Source: Selaginella moellendorffii
Taxonomy: Eukaryota > Streptophyta > Lycopodiopsida > Selaginellales > Selaginellaceae
Assembly (NCBI RefSeq): GCF_000143415.4
Contig: NW_003314348.1
Coordinates: 563,253-627,252, forward strand
Direction of reading: 5' to 3'
Length of the DNA: 64,000 nt
The notes below the pieces were generated by a model, which saw only the letters and a program-made list of their open reading frames with translations, ran no database searches and was not told the origin of the DNA. Positions within the stretch are counted from its first letter, which is position 1. Every line of letters begins with the position of its first letter. Below, in pieces: positions 53,386 through 64,000 of the stretch. The position numbers and the translations under genes were made by a program.

Positions 53386-55481
53386 ACTAATATTAAATTC
53401 GATATCCAATAACTAAAAGCAAGACATTCAAAAGTGTTTTATTTTGTATTGAGACTAATTATTAGAGTAAGACTTCTCTTATCTATAATGTAATTTTATA
53501 TAAATTATTTTATTAATAATATAAATATCTTTCTTGACTTATTTTTCTGTAATTTAATATAAAAAATTTATTATTAATAATGTAAAATCCATAATATTGC
53601 AGATCTAAAGTTTAATATTTGAATACACATAATAAGAAATATATATATGCTTGCAAGGGATGAAAGATTTACCATAGACGTCCCCATTTATAGTATCAAT
53701 TCCAAGGTTGAGAACTATAAATTTGTGATGATGGTATTATTGTTTGATACTGTTACTTTTAACTTTTGCCTTCAACTTTCAACTCCAATGCCTTTAAATA
53801 TGTTATCCTTTGACCAAGTATTTGTAATTTTCATATATTTGTTTTTTTTTTTGTCTTTGGAATTTCTTGAGAAAGCTTTAGGCTTGAGCTTCTAACTTTG
53901 GTTGTAAAGTGTTTTTTTTTTTAAATTTAAAACCTATTTAAATTAGAGTAAATTAACTAATACATGTTCTAGTAACCTATGCTGTAACTTATGTTGAATT
54001 AAGCCTATGAATTGATCAAAGTGTTGTGGAGGATTAACATTGTCCCTAGACAAAGGAGCTGGAATGTGTACCACACAATTTTCCTTCAATCCAAGCAAAA
54101 CATTTGACAGTGAATTTTATTATCATACTCCCTTTACTAAATCTGCTATTTGCATTTAGCATCAAGGTGTCACATATTCCCCTTTTAGAATATTATTTAT
54201 GAATATGCTTTTCATTGGACAGTTACTATTTGATTAGATTCAAATAGCTGAAACGTTTCCATTTATTTTTTGTTCCAGGTTTATTCTCTTTTTCAGTGCC
54301 AAGAAACAACTAACCTGGACTCTGGATGAGACTTTTGACCAATGCTTTTGGCTATTGCGACTTGTGCTGGAACAAATGGTGAGAAAATCTGCAAATCTTT
54401 ATCTTTTGTGGCATTCATGCCTCTCTTTGCCTTGATGTTGGTACTCCCCGTTCTATTTAAGATACAAGGTATGTGAGATTTGCAAATCCTTTCTCACTCT
54501 TTCAAGAGAATTTGTATTCTTCTTCTTTGGCTAGTAACTACAGTTTCATGTGCTGTAGTTTCAAGATCACTCTTGCTTTGGATCTTGGAGGAGTGCCTCA
54601 GCACTTTACAGTAGCTGGGAGTCACTGTCTAGCAGCCAGCCTGCTGCATCCTTCAAGTATGTTAATGAAGCTATGAATTCTTGGACATCTATTTTTCTCT
54701 AGCAGTGGCTGTTTAAGCTCTTCCAGTTTTTGAACAAGATTCCCACCGGCAACAAAAAGCTAAGATATCAAGAGCATTGTCTGTGAAGGATTGGAAGTGA
54801 ATCTCATGAGTCTGGCAACCCAAAGCTGTTCTGAACGAACAAATGGATGGGATATGTGTTTTATCTATACCTTGCATTCAATCTGTCAAGGTAATTTAAG
54901 CAATGTCTTTCATATCTTTTCTTTGTTTATCCTTCTATCTGTTCATTCTGTGGTTTTGTCCTTGACATAGTTAATGTTCTTTAAGCTTGGCAAAGTTGAG
55001 CACGGGATTGATTATGCACTATTTTAAGCTTGCTTAAATCTCCAATTTGTAAACTTCAGTGACTTGGTTTTTCCAGATTCGGAGGTCTTACCAGAGTGCA
55101 TGGATTAAGCTTCAAGCTTGAGAGGGGTGGTCAAGCGTTTTTGAAAGTCTTGAGAGCCCAGGCCAGAGTGACTTAGATTGTGTCATTGCAGGCAAATTTA
55201 GGACAAAAGGACCTTGTGTCCTTGTTCATTCCAGACTAGCAAGAGAAAATGCCAAATATTTCAAACCTTGCACTAGAACAAATACTAAAACTGCTTACTA
55301 GATGCTCCTTATCTATTTACAAGGCATCACATCAGCAAACTTTCAAAGTTCTCCAAGGCTTAACTTCTTAATCCTGGAAGTGTGGGTGACTACAAAACAT
55401 TCACTTCATTCTTTGAGTTGCTTGAAGTTGCCATGAGGCCTCCAACTAATGCCAACGCAATGCAGTAGTAGTTTGAGTAGA
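53386..55481. other. AT-rich transposon debris; nothing identified
   Basis: No recognised gene. Frames near 53.65 kb and 54.47 kb are short and hydrophobic, typical of AT-rich DNA. A stretch near 54.30-54.38 kb translates to KKQLTWTLDETFDQCFWLL, which is faintly like a Myb/SANT start of a transposon protein, but nothing around it supports this. Confidence 0.35.
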
Positions 55482-56366
55482 TTATCCAGTTAAATTTGTG
55501 AAGATTGCTGCAACCTCATTTGACATAGGTCCATTATATCTTCTTGGATCAATATTCTTCTCTCTTTTAATATACATAACTACATAATGTATTCTTGGAT
55601 TTCCATTTCCAACTGTATTTATATTTTGTATTTCTTCCTCTATATCTTTTAGCATCTTAAAGGCTTTAGCAAAGGGATTTATATCTTGCAATAATATATC
55701 TATTACATTTCATGTTATATTGGTTTTTCATCCATTCTTTAGTGGGATGTAATGTATTTAGAATATATATAGTTGTGAATATTTTGCTCCTTCAGTGTCT
55801 TTTGGCCTAAAACTACCAATGGAATGATATGCTTCTCCATAAATCTTAAAATAATATGGGCCACCAAACTCCATTTCTTCAATATTTGGTCCCATCAATG
55901 CAAATGTTAGTGCGTTATTATAATTTCATATGAGCTCTCTAAAATGTCCTCGGTGCATTGTACCAGATAATAAGTCACAAATCAACAATGGAAACTGAAA
56001 GTTATCAACTATAAGAACGTGTCTACCATGACAACATTGACTTTTATACACAATGTTTATTATTTTACAGTTACTATTGTTATTGAATTGCAGTAATCCC
56101 ATATATATACTTGGTTGCTGAACTATTATCTTCTCATTCTTTATACAAGTTCTTTCATGTGCAAAATCAATTATAATATTCATATTTTTTTCTTGTTCAT
56201 TCAAAATGTGAATTCTAATATTTGTACTTGGCAACATTTCTCCTCTTGAGTTACTAATCATTTGCAAATATGGTGCTTCTGGAGGTATTTTTGAAATAGA
56301 TGTTAATTTACCATCATACAAAATCAATTCATTTGTTTTCTGTTTACATTTCCCACCCATTTTATA
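55482..56366 (-). mobile_element. Helitron remnant (Helitron-like N-terminal domain of RepHel)
   Basis: Read on the - strand from 56360, the sequence gives the MGGKCKQ start and NEQEKNMNI. It then gives (about 55930-55800) FALMGPNIEEMEFGGPYYFK followed by AYHSIGSFRP. After frame changes it gives (55691-55482) the diagnostic DPRRYNGPMSNEVAAIF. These blocks, in this order, are the Helitron helicase-like N-terminal domain. No HUH replication motif or helicase domain was found, and stops and frame changes interrupt the reading, so only a dead fragment remains. Element ends (5' TC, 3' CTRR) could not be placed. Confidence 0.82.
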
Positions 56367-56779
56367 TTCAATTTTTTCAGTTATTTCTATATGTAGTATC
56401 TTATATAGATGAAAGACATTGGACTGTTAATATGGATAGTGTAATAGGCAAGTTTGAAAATCTTTTGGCCAGAGTTAGGTAGGAAATGGTAATAGTGCAA
56501 TATATAAGAAATAGTTTGTTTTCAAAGGAATATAAGAAGCAATGATAGTACTTCTATGTGAGTATCAAGCCAAGGTACATATTAGAAAATGGCAAAACAC
56601 TTACAAAGCTTTTGAAAAGTTCTTTTGCACCTATTCACTTCTCATAAATATAATCTTAATGGAACAATTAAAAATGCTTTTCTCTATATCACAGAAAGGG
56701 CTTTGCTAAAAATAATTTTATAAAGAAAGGTATATTTCAATACAATATCATCTAATATCATAGTAATGTGAAAACAACA

Positions 56780-57713
56780 CACTAGCAAGACTACTAACTT
56801 CCACTTAATGAGTCAAGTAGTAATGACATACTTAATGCTAGCAATCAATTGTGGAAAAAGGCCCCATCAGATCAAAGGCTACTAACTCAAACGAAAGGGA
56901 AATTGCAATTAACTTTAATTGTCTTTGTACAACACAAGGGAGAATATTACAAGTTTGGCACCAAATGTAGTTATGCACATATTAGATAACATCATGTTGC
57001 ACTTTTAGCCAATAGAAAGATTTATGTAGCATTTCGGTCACACGATAATGTTCTATATGCTCACCTTAAATAAGAGAATCATGGTAGGCATGGAGAAAGC
57101 ATGGAATAAAGATCAAAGCCACCACTAGCCATAAATGATTATTAGGATTTATCCTTACAAAATAAAAAAACCGTTCTAAAGGTGATATTGAGAATTTAAA
57201 TGCCGAAATGGCAAGTCATCAACAAGTGATGCAGGATTTTCAAACTCATTGCAAAGTCTTCAAATCTATGGCTCAATCTTTTAAGCCTTGTGAATCTCAT
57301 TAAAAGAAGGTAAATATTGCTCTACACATTGTGGACACTGAACATCAAGTATAGCAACTGCCGACGGCACAAAATCTTTGTCTAAAAAATTTATAAATGT
57401 TGGAATAATAAATTTGTCAAAAACATGAGAAGAGAGTGAAGAAGGAAGAGGAGATCAAAAAAGGGCATCAACATCAACCATAGAACTCCTCAGGAAATGA
57501 ATAATATCAAAATCATATATCTAAAGCTTTAGAGCACACCAAGCAATATGACCAATTAAGTTCTTTCATTTTAATAATAAAGTAATGGCAGCATGATCAC
57601 CTTCTAGTAACATCTGAAAACTATGTAAATATATATGAAGTTTCTCAAAACCCCAAACTGTTGCTAAACACTCCTTCTTTGTTGTGGAATAATTCACCTC
57701 CATTAGTTATAAT
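56780..57713 (-). mobile_element. Degenerate Ty3/gypsy pol fragment (RNase H to integrase)
   Basis: On the - strand, from right to left, the RNase H end reads YSTT, KECLAT and KLHIYLHSFQ. Then come KNLIGHIAWCALKLQIYDFD, the integrase zinc-binding HKSFYWLKVQHDVI region, and FELVAFDLMGPFST at the integrase core start. These blocks align with those of the left-end element (for example SLLFELVAFDLIGPFS near 2.66 kb), so both are the same family. Stops interrupt the frame throughout. The right end is cut at 57714, exactly where an LTR sequence begins with TG. Confidence 0.8.
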
Positions 57714-58059
57714 TGTAGTGCATGTAGTTTTCATCCTTTATCCTATGATGATATACCATAGGATAACCATGAAGTGGAATCTAAAACCTTCTTGTGCCAT
57801 ATGTTATATGTCATATGTGTCCCTAGGAACAACGGAGTAAAACTTAAATTTCTAAACACTAAACAAAAGAACGGAGCCAAATTCCTAGGCGTGGAGCCAA
57901 GGAGTGACGGCACTAGAGCACAGAACGACTCCTAAGCATATATCCCAAAGAGTGAAGGGATAGAACCATGAAGTAACTTGAAATAGTCTTAGAGTATTTA
58001 ACATATTAATATCAGGACCATTACACAAAACAGAGCTAAATAGAGTTTAGCACTATTTT
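57714..58059 (-). repeat. Older LTR copy, left part, interrupted by a younger element
   Basis: Begins TGTAGTGCATGTAG and follows the same order as the LTRs at 58060 and 62830, with many substitutions. It is homologous to the first 350-360 bp of them and stops at CACTATTTT, where the younger element starts. The remainder resumes at about 63974 on the far side. It lies inside gypsy pol sequence, so it marks an earlier insertion into that element. Confidence 0.8.
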
Positions 58060-59082
58060 TGTAGCACATGTGGTTTTCACCCTTTATCCTATGGTGATTT
58101 ACTATAGGATAACACCACAAAGCGGAACCTAAACTCTCTTTGTACCACGTGATAGATGCCATGTATCACATGCCACGTGTCTAAAGGAACGTGGTGTGGA
58201 ACCCAAGGTTTAGGGCCTTGGGCCACTAAACGAAGTAAAGGTGCCAAACTCCCAAGCATGGAGCCAAAGAGTGATGGAACAGGACCACATAGCAACTCTT
58301 GAGCATACAGCCTAAAGAGTGAAGGGATAGGAGCCCGGAGTGACTTAGAACAGTCCTGGAGCAACCAACATCCCAATGCCAAGACCAACACGTAAAACGG
58401 AGCCAAACAGAGTCTGGTGTTATTTCGGCATACCGGTGGCCTAACGTGAGGACATGGGTACTCCACCAGCTAGCATAGAATGGAACTTGGGCTTAGACCT
58501 AAGCCGGACACAGAACAAGGACAAGCATGCAAGCAAGAGCTAGACTATGTCTTAGATTGGTCAGCCATGCTCGACCTACCCACTATCCCTACTATACATT
58601 TGAAACCCCATATCCCCCCCTCCCCCCCCCCCCCTTGAGGAACACACGCTTTGGGCTTTCACCCCAAGCCTCCCTTAGTAACAAGAGTTAGTCTCTGGGA
58701 CAAACTCGAAATATACTAAATATGGAATGTCTTTAGATTGTGAATTTGGACATGGGACGAACACCATTGTGTTCAAGCCAATCTCTACATTCCGTAGATA
58801 TGCCAAATGAACAAATCTAAACACTTTCCATAATTAGCATTTGGGACTGAAATGAGACTAACACTAAAGGCATGATAGCAAGGGTGTTTGGCATACACGG
58901 TAAGCTATCATCCAGCGATATTGAAGGACTAATCTCAATACATTAGGGTTCTTGTCAAGCCAGTGCAAGATAGACCAAAAGAGAACTAAGAGCCAAGCCG
59001 ACTATGCTCAGCTAGAAACACATAGGAGTTCCTACCTTATGTCCATCTGGCTAAGTACAGGTGTTAAGCCCAATAAACTAAT
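58060..59082 (-). repeat. 3' LTR (left copy) of the non-coding retrotransposon
   Basis: Matches 62830 to about 63845. I counted 8 differences in the first 120 bp by hand, 7 of them transitions. Homology ends near 59082, about 130 bp short of the full length of the other LTR, so the part nearest the internal region seems deleted or replaced. It contains a poly-C tract at about 58614-58634 and an open - strand frame of 125 codons (58089-58466). Confidence 0.85.
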
Positions 59083-62000
59083 ATAAATAGTCATCCGATA
59101 AATTAGTATTACAGTATTGGAACCACCAAGATCACGATAGTTGGAAAACATAGGATTCACCATCTAACAAAATTCAATAGCAAGTATATCATCAAGAAAA
59201 CTCAATGATGAAACTTAACTACCAAAGATGGTAGACAGTCTGCTAAACAACTTACGAAAGATAACTTAAAGCTTGAAGAAGCCTATATCTAAGTTTTTGT
59301 CTATAATGATCACAAGTCTTGCATGAACTAACTTCAATGTTAAAGAAGAAATCATAGTATAACCCACAATATCTTTCTTAACACATTCATAAGTTAAACT
59401 TCATAATGCCAAAGTTAATGAAGAGCATGTCTGCATCAATCCAAAAGCTAAGTATAACGAAGCTATGCTCAACAAATGATCACTAAACGATCCTCCATGA
59501 ATCCATCTATAAAAAACGTAACTCACTTCATAACAAGCACAAGAAGAATCATCAATGATCAACATATTCCAATTCAAATCCAAGAAGGACTCAAATATTC
59601 TAATATCAATCACTAACTCTTCCTCTCGTAAAGTTAGTATAGTTCACGATTAAATCACTTTTCAAGGAAAAGCTAAAGCTCCATCTCAACTAAGAAATTT
59701 CGTCGAGAACGCAACTAACTCAGCTTGCCACTCAGTTCATTTGAACGTCAACATAGTTGCTAACTAGCAAATGCACGAATGCTAATAACACAAAGTTACA
59801 ACTAAATTATCAACACTATTGCTATCGAGACTAATGAAACTCAATATCAATCTTTTAGAGAGATATCTCATTTCACTCAAATCTCAACATCAATATTGTC
59901 AACGACAAGGCATCACTTCAATGCCATCAACACCAAAACAAAGTTAAAAGAAAGCTCGAGTGAATCACCACTCAAAGCGCTTTAGCAACCTAGCTAACCA
60001 AGGTCGAAGATACCTTAATTAGTATCTGAGACCAACCCTTCAGCCAAACTCAGTTACAAATAACACTTCATCAAGGAGTGATTCACCACGTCTAAAACTT
60101 AATGAAATCCAACACTAAAGACTAGATGTAACCAAATGATATCAATAGAGGTAGAGTCGATATGTTAACATGAAAAACTCATGTAAGTCTAATGACACGA
60201 TCCTCCGCAACACCATCCGATAAAGCAAGCCCATCACTGCTAAATCATCATCGAGCAAAGCAAGTGTCAAACAGTCCTCGACGAAGTCTACAAGCAATCA
60301 TTAGTTGTAAAGCAATTAACAATCACTCCTCAACTTGCCTTCACAGGTCCCAACACTAAACTCATATCATCAAGTTATATATACTTGTCCAGTATGAACG
60401 TGATACCCCAGGTATGAGATAAAAGTTTATAGACAAGCACAAACTAAATGACCACTCGAATCCAACTCAACCGCAATAAGCTCACTAATGCATTTAGCTA
60501 ATAGCTCTGAGCATGCCTTGAAGAGGCTAGTTATACGTAATCAACACTTAGTCGAAACTAAAGTGAAGACCACGAGATGGACTCATATCGGTACACAACC
60601 TCCTCATAAATAAAGCTATAATATGGGTACCAACATCTTAACTCAAACAACTAAGTTGGACATCACCATCCTTAGCCAAGGCACAGGGTCACCAAGACTA
60701 AGTCAAAATCAATGAGAGCTCATTACTCTCATAGAGCCTAATGAAATGCAAGATGCAACCTGCCACCAAGCACAACGCTACAAAAGAAAGGCACAAAGGT
60801 CACCTTTCTTAGAAAAGCGCAACGGCCACTTTCCTATGCCAACTCCAGACTCTATCCAACTTAATTGCTTTAGCCCCAAAAGTTAGCATCCTTTTCGGGC
60901 TGCATCATACAAACTATCTACTAAGGTCTAAGCCAATCGAAGTCAACTCCAACCCTTTCACTAATTTGTATTAACTTACGAAAACGGAATGGTTTTTGGG
61001 CAAAGTGATCAACAGATCAACCATTGGAAAAGTCTATGAAAATTTGTGGAAAGTTTTCCATCATAGAGAAAGAATGACTCTCAGTCCAGGATTGCAAACT
61101 TTTAAGACTCAACCAACTTCCTCCTATTAACAACTTCACATAGGTTCACCTCAACAGAAATTCTCATGACCCATAGTATACTTAAGCTTTGAACATCTTT
61201 GCCCATACTTTGACATCCAACACCGACATCCGCAAATGCAAAGTGAACATTCAAGGCTTGATCATGAAAATCACATCTCCAGATATCTAAATTACACTAA
61301 CACTCTTCTTCAACCACCTTCAAGATCCAATGTGAAGCTTAATACACTAACAAGAAAAATGACATGGAAAATCAAGGTCTAAAGAAAATTCTTCATTATT
61401 CGAAATAATAATGCCACTTCCACTAACACAAGTGCTAGTGATATTAATGCCTTCACTACACACCTTCTCCATCTAACAATTTACTCCAAGTGTTAACGGA
61501 TCAACTGATGAGATATAGCAACTGAATGCTACAACCCTTTTCCAACACCACATAGGCAAACTCTCAAGGAAACAAGGTACCAACTAGAGCTTAGCATAAT
61601 GGACCACCATCAAGAATCCAATCAAAGCTACTACAATGCTACTATATGTAAGTAGATTAGCTTCACTATCAACCACTTTGGGGTTGATCATTGTCTAACC
61701 AAGCAACTTCGTAAACACATTACTCATTATCACATGGATATGATATAAGTATCACAATGAATTGATCATCAATTGAGCAACACCACGAGCAATACCCATG
61801 TTATTACTTCAAAGGTTTATATGAATATCAAGTGCTAACTCAATTCGACAAAATGTTACATAAATGCCACACCCTATCAATAGAGATTTACAACACTTAA
61901 CGCCACTAACTTTTGTTCACAACATGGACAAGCTCATGCCACTCTCTTTCCAACCAAACTCAAAACTAATCTAACACCAAGCTATTCAAGGAGTAATAGC

Positions 62001-62815
62001 AAGGTTCCCTTGAAAAAGAATTGAGCATTGTAATCCAAGTCTTCTAATAGCAAGCCTAGACAAAATGGTATAGCGCTTCACTGCTATCCATCTCACGACT
62101 CACCATTTGCAAGACTATCATTTCCAACATGCATCAAGGTAGGGACTCTTGATTACATAATGTGAACACGAGCAATGAGTCATACTTCGTTGCAAATCAT
62201 CTCTCCAAGAAGAGAAAATGATTTATGTGTTTGATCCTTCATCCCTGACGACTCTCTTTTCGGTCTCATCTTTGACTAAACCTCAAGCTTGCATTTGCAT
62301 TACCTTCAATTTAATCCAAGAAAAGTTTATGAGAGAGCACAACAATGACTACCTGAATCAATAAACTAATCCCTACAGTCTTGATTGATCCACTTATAAT
62401 CATGCCTAAGAAGGATCTACTAGTGCCATGCTAAACAGTTACAGGCTAGCCTATTTGCCACTTATAACAAACCTAGGGAAAGTTTACTTAAACCCACGGT
62501 ACATGGAACAACTCACGGAACCACTGATAGGCTAACATTAATCCTACCAACTCAAAGCATAACCTCGAGTTGTTAATGTGCCTCACTCACGAGCCCAAGC
62601 GTAAACTCATGTTGCTGGAACAACTCAATCCTTCTTATGAGCCCAAGAGCAAGCTCACACAATGCGGTACAAAAAAGTAAACAAATCCATACCCAAGGAA
62701 CAATTGCGAAGTCTTTGCACCTAAATGTGTACCCACTCGGATCATCGTTTTCATCTCTGCGTATGTAACGAGACTAGTTGCCCAATCTCATTGGATAGTA
62801 CTCACCGAGACTCAT
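59083..62815 (-). other. Internal region of the non-coding retrotransposon
   Basis: 3.7 kb with no recognisable retroviral-type domain in any frame. The + strand is rich in A and C and poor in G, a strong and uniform strand bias. No purine tract could be identified next to the 3' LTR. Confidence 0.7.
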
Positions 62816-62827
62816 CCTCTGATACCA
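62816..62827 (-). promoter_or_regulatory. Primer-binding site for initiator Met tRNA
   Basis: The - strand reads TGGTATCAGAGG two bases downstream of the LTR end. Plant retrotransposons primed by initiator methionine tRNA typically carry TGGTATCAGAGC, so 11 of 12 positions agree. It fixes the orientation of the element and the identity of its 5' LTR. Confidence 0.88.
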
Positions 62828-62829
62828 AA

Positions 62830-63973
62830 TGTAGCGCATGTGGTTTTGACCCTTTATCCTATGATGATTTACCATAGGATAACACCACGAAGCGGAACCT
62901 AAACTCTCTTTGTGCCACGTGACAGATGCCATGTGTCACATGCCACGTGTCCAAAGGAACGTGGTGTGGAACCCGAGGTTCAAGGCCTTGGGCCATTGAA
63001 CGAAGGAACGGTGCCAAACTCCCAAGCATGGAGCCAAAGAGTGATGGAACTGGACCATAGAGCAACTCCTGAGCATACAGCCCAAGGAGTGAAGGGACAG
63101 GAGCCCGGAGCGACTTGGAACAGTCCTGAAGCAACCAGCATCCCAATGCCAGGACCAGCACGCAAAACGGAGCCAAACGGAGTCTGGCACTATTTCGGCA
63201 TACCGGTGGCCTAACGTGAGGATATGGGTACTCCACCAGCTAGCATGGAATGGAACTTGGGCTTAGACCCAAGCCGGACGCAGAACAAGGACAGGCACGC
63301 AAGCAGGAGCTAGACTATGCCTCAGGTTGGTCGGCCATGCTCGACCTACCCACTATCCCTACTATTCATTTGGAACCCCTCATAGCCCCCCCACCCCCCC
63401 TTGAGGAACACTTTAGGCTTTCACCCCAAGCCTCCCTTAGTACCAGAAGTTAGTCTCTGGGACAAGCTCGAAACTTACTAAATATGGAATGTCCTTAAAT
63501 TGTGAATTTAAACACGGGACGAATACCATTGTGTTCAGGCCAATCTCTACATTCCGTAAATATGCCAAATGAGCAAATTTAGACACTTTCCATAATTAGC
63601 ATTTGGGACCAAAATGAGACTAACACTAAAGGCATGATAGCGAGGGTGTTTGGCATACATGGTAAGCTATCATCCAGCGATATTGAGGGACTAATCTCAA
63701 TACGCGAGGGTTCTTGTCAAACCAGTGCAAGACAGAGCAAAAGAGAACTAAGAGCCAGGTCGAGTATGCTTAGGTAGAAACACATAGGAGTTCCTACCTT
63801 ATGTCCATCTGGCTAAGTACATGTGCTAAGCCCAGTAAACTAACACTTGAACAAGAGGGGCTGATAAAGGGAACCAGCAATACCGACCTCCTGCTGTCGT
63901 GGCAGTAAGGTAAGAGTGTCCGTAAGGACTGGTTGACAGGTAACTTTTGATACCCAAAGTCATATTCACAACA
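62830..63973 (-). repeat. 5' LTR (right copy) of the non-coding retrotransposon
   Basis: 1144 bp. On the - strand it starts TGTTGTGAATATG at 63973 and ends GCTACA at 62830, followed by the primer-binding site. It carries the same 125-codon open frame as the left copy (62859-63236 on the -) and a shorter C-run near 63391-63401. Confidence 0.88.
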
Positions 63974-64000
63974 ATTTTAGCATACCGATGGTTTAATGCG
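63974..64000 (-). repeat. Older LTR copy resumes (target duplication plus right part)
   Basis: ATTTT followed by AGCATACCGATGGTTTAATG corresponds to ATTTCGGCATACCGGTGGCC in the intact LTRs, continuing exactly from where the copy at 57714-58059 stops. It runs off the window edge. Confidence 0.8.

Larger units (their letters stand above)
58060..63973 (-). mobile_element. Non-coding LTR retrotransposon with intact target-site duplication
   Basis: A 5.9-kb element on the - strand. It is flanked by the 5-bp duplication ATTTT at 58055-58059 and 63974-63978. Joining the flanks restores the older LTR sequence across the junction, which confirms the insertion limits. The 5' LTR (right, 62830-63973) and 3' LTR (left, from 58060) share about 1 kb. 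Termini are TG...CA. The internal 3.7 kb has no open frame above 70 codons and no recognisable gag or pol, so the element is non-autonomous (LARD-like). The primer-binding site is at 62816-62827. The 3' LTR copy is more decayed, with mostly G-to-A and C-to-T changes relative to the other. Confidence 0.88.

Noticed and set aside
53647-53895. 82-codon frame in AT-rich DNA
   Set aside because: Hydrophobic low-complexity translation typical of AT-rich sequence, with no supporting motif or splice sites.
58060-63843. Tandem or CRISPR-like array because similar blocks recur at 57.7, 58.1 and 62.8 kb
   Set aside because: Spacing, TG...CA ends, primer-binding site and the ATTTT duplication show that these are LTRs of nested retrotransposons. 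There are no short regular repeats with spacers.

Overview
The window is nuclear DNA of a land plant. The best fit is a lycophyte such as Selaginella moellendorffii. This is an inference from compact genes with very short introns (mostly 45-75 bp), a MIKC-type MADS gene, a PLS-type PPR gene built from many short S-type motifs, a CC-type glutaredoxin, and close spacing between plant housekeeping genes. No database search was possible.

Layout. 1-4.4 kb is AT-rich and holds a broken Ty3/gypsy retrotransposon on the + strand, followed by an LTR-like remnant. 4.4-52.4 kb is a gene island. In order it holds: a CC-type glutaredoxin (8.1 kb, +); VPS11 (9.7-12.8 kb, -), head to head with an OZ/VAR3-like RanBP2 zinc-finger protein (12.85-14.7 kb, +); a MIKC MADS-box gene (15-16.3 kb, -); a patchwork of duplicated segments (17.4-22.5 kb); a frameshifted PPR gene (22.6-25.0 kb, +); a calmodulin-like gene (25.2-25.7 kb, -); an LHC-like thylakoid protein (25.9-26.7 kb, -); three small membrane proteins of DUF4408/DUF761-like design (27.5, 28.8 and 31.3 kb); an SVR1-like pseudouridine synthase (34.3-36.3 kb, -), head to head with a myo-inositol-kinase-like pfkB protein (36.5-37.5 kb, +); a TMEM45/DUF716 protein (-); a GDSL esterase (-), head to head with a WDR89-like WD40 protein (+); a RING-H2 ligase (+); an XEG113-like extensin arabinosyltransferase (44.8-47.5 kb, -), head to head with an alpha carbonic anhydrase (48.1-49.2 kb, +); an unidentified six-exon gene; and a SIAMESE-like CDK inhibitor (51.2 kb, +). 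52.4-64 kb is AT-rich transposon territory: an LTR remnant matching the left one in inverted orientation, a Helitron remnant, gypsy pol of the same family as the left end but on the - strand, and a nested stack of LTR elements. The youngest of these (58060-63973) has an intact 5-bp target duplication and no coding capacity.

How the genes relate. There is no operon-like pathway. Most genes are unrelated housekeeping functions. Several divergent pairs share short intergenic spacers, and telo-box-like AACCCTAA motifs recur at these promoters. I reconstructed splice sites by reading frame and by recalled family sequence. About 60 introns could be placed. Five of them need a GC donor, which is high. 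Exon positions are given in the entries.

The most unusual observations are the triple-nested retrotransposon at the right end, the inverted repeat-family brackets around the gene island, a perfect 36-bp hairpin at 52.3 kb, the GC-AG intron excess, a calmodulin-like protein with Glu at the conserved Gly of EF-hand loop 1, and exon-module duplication in the zinc-finger gene.
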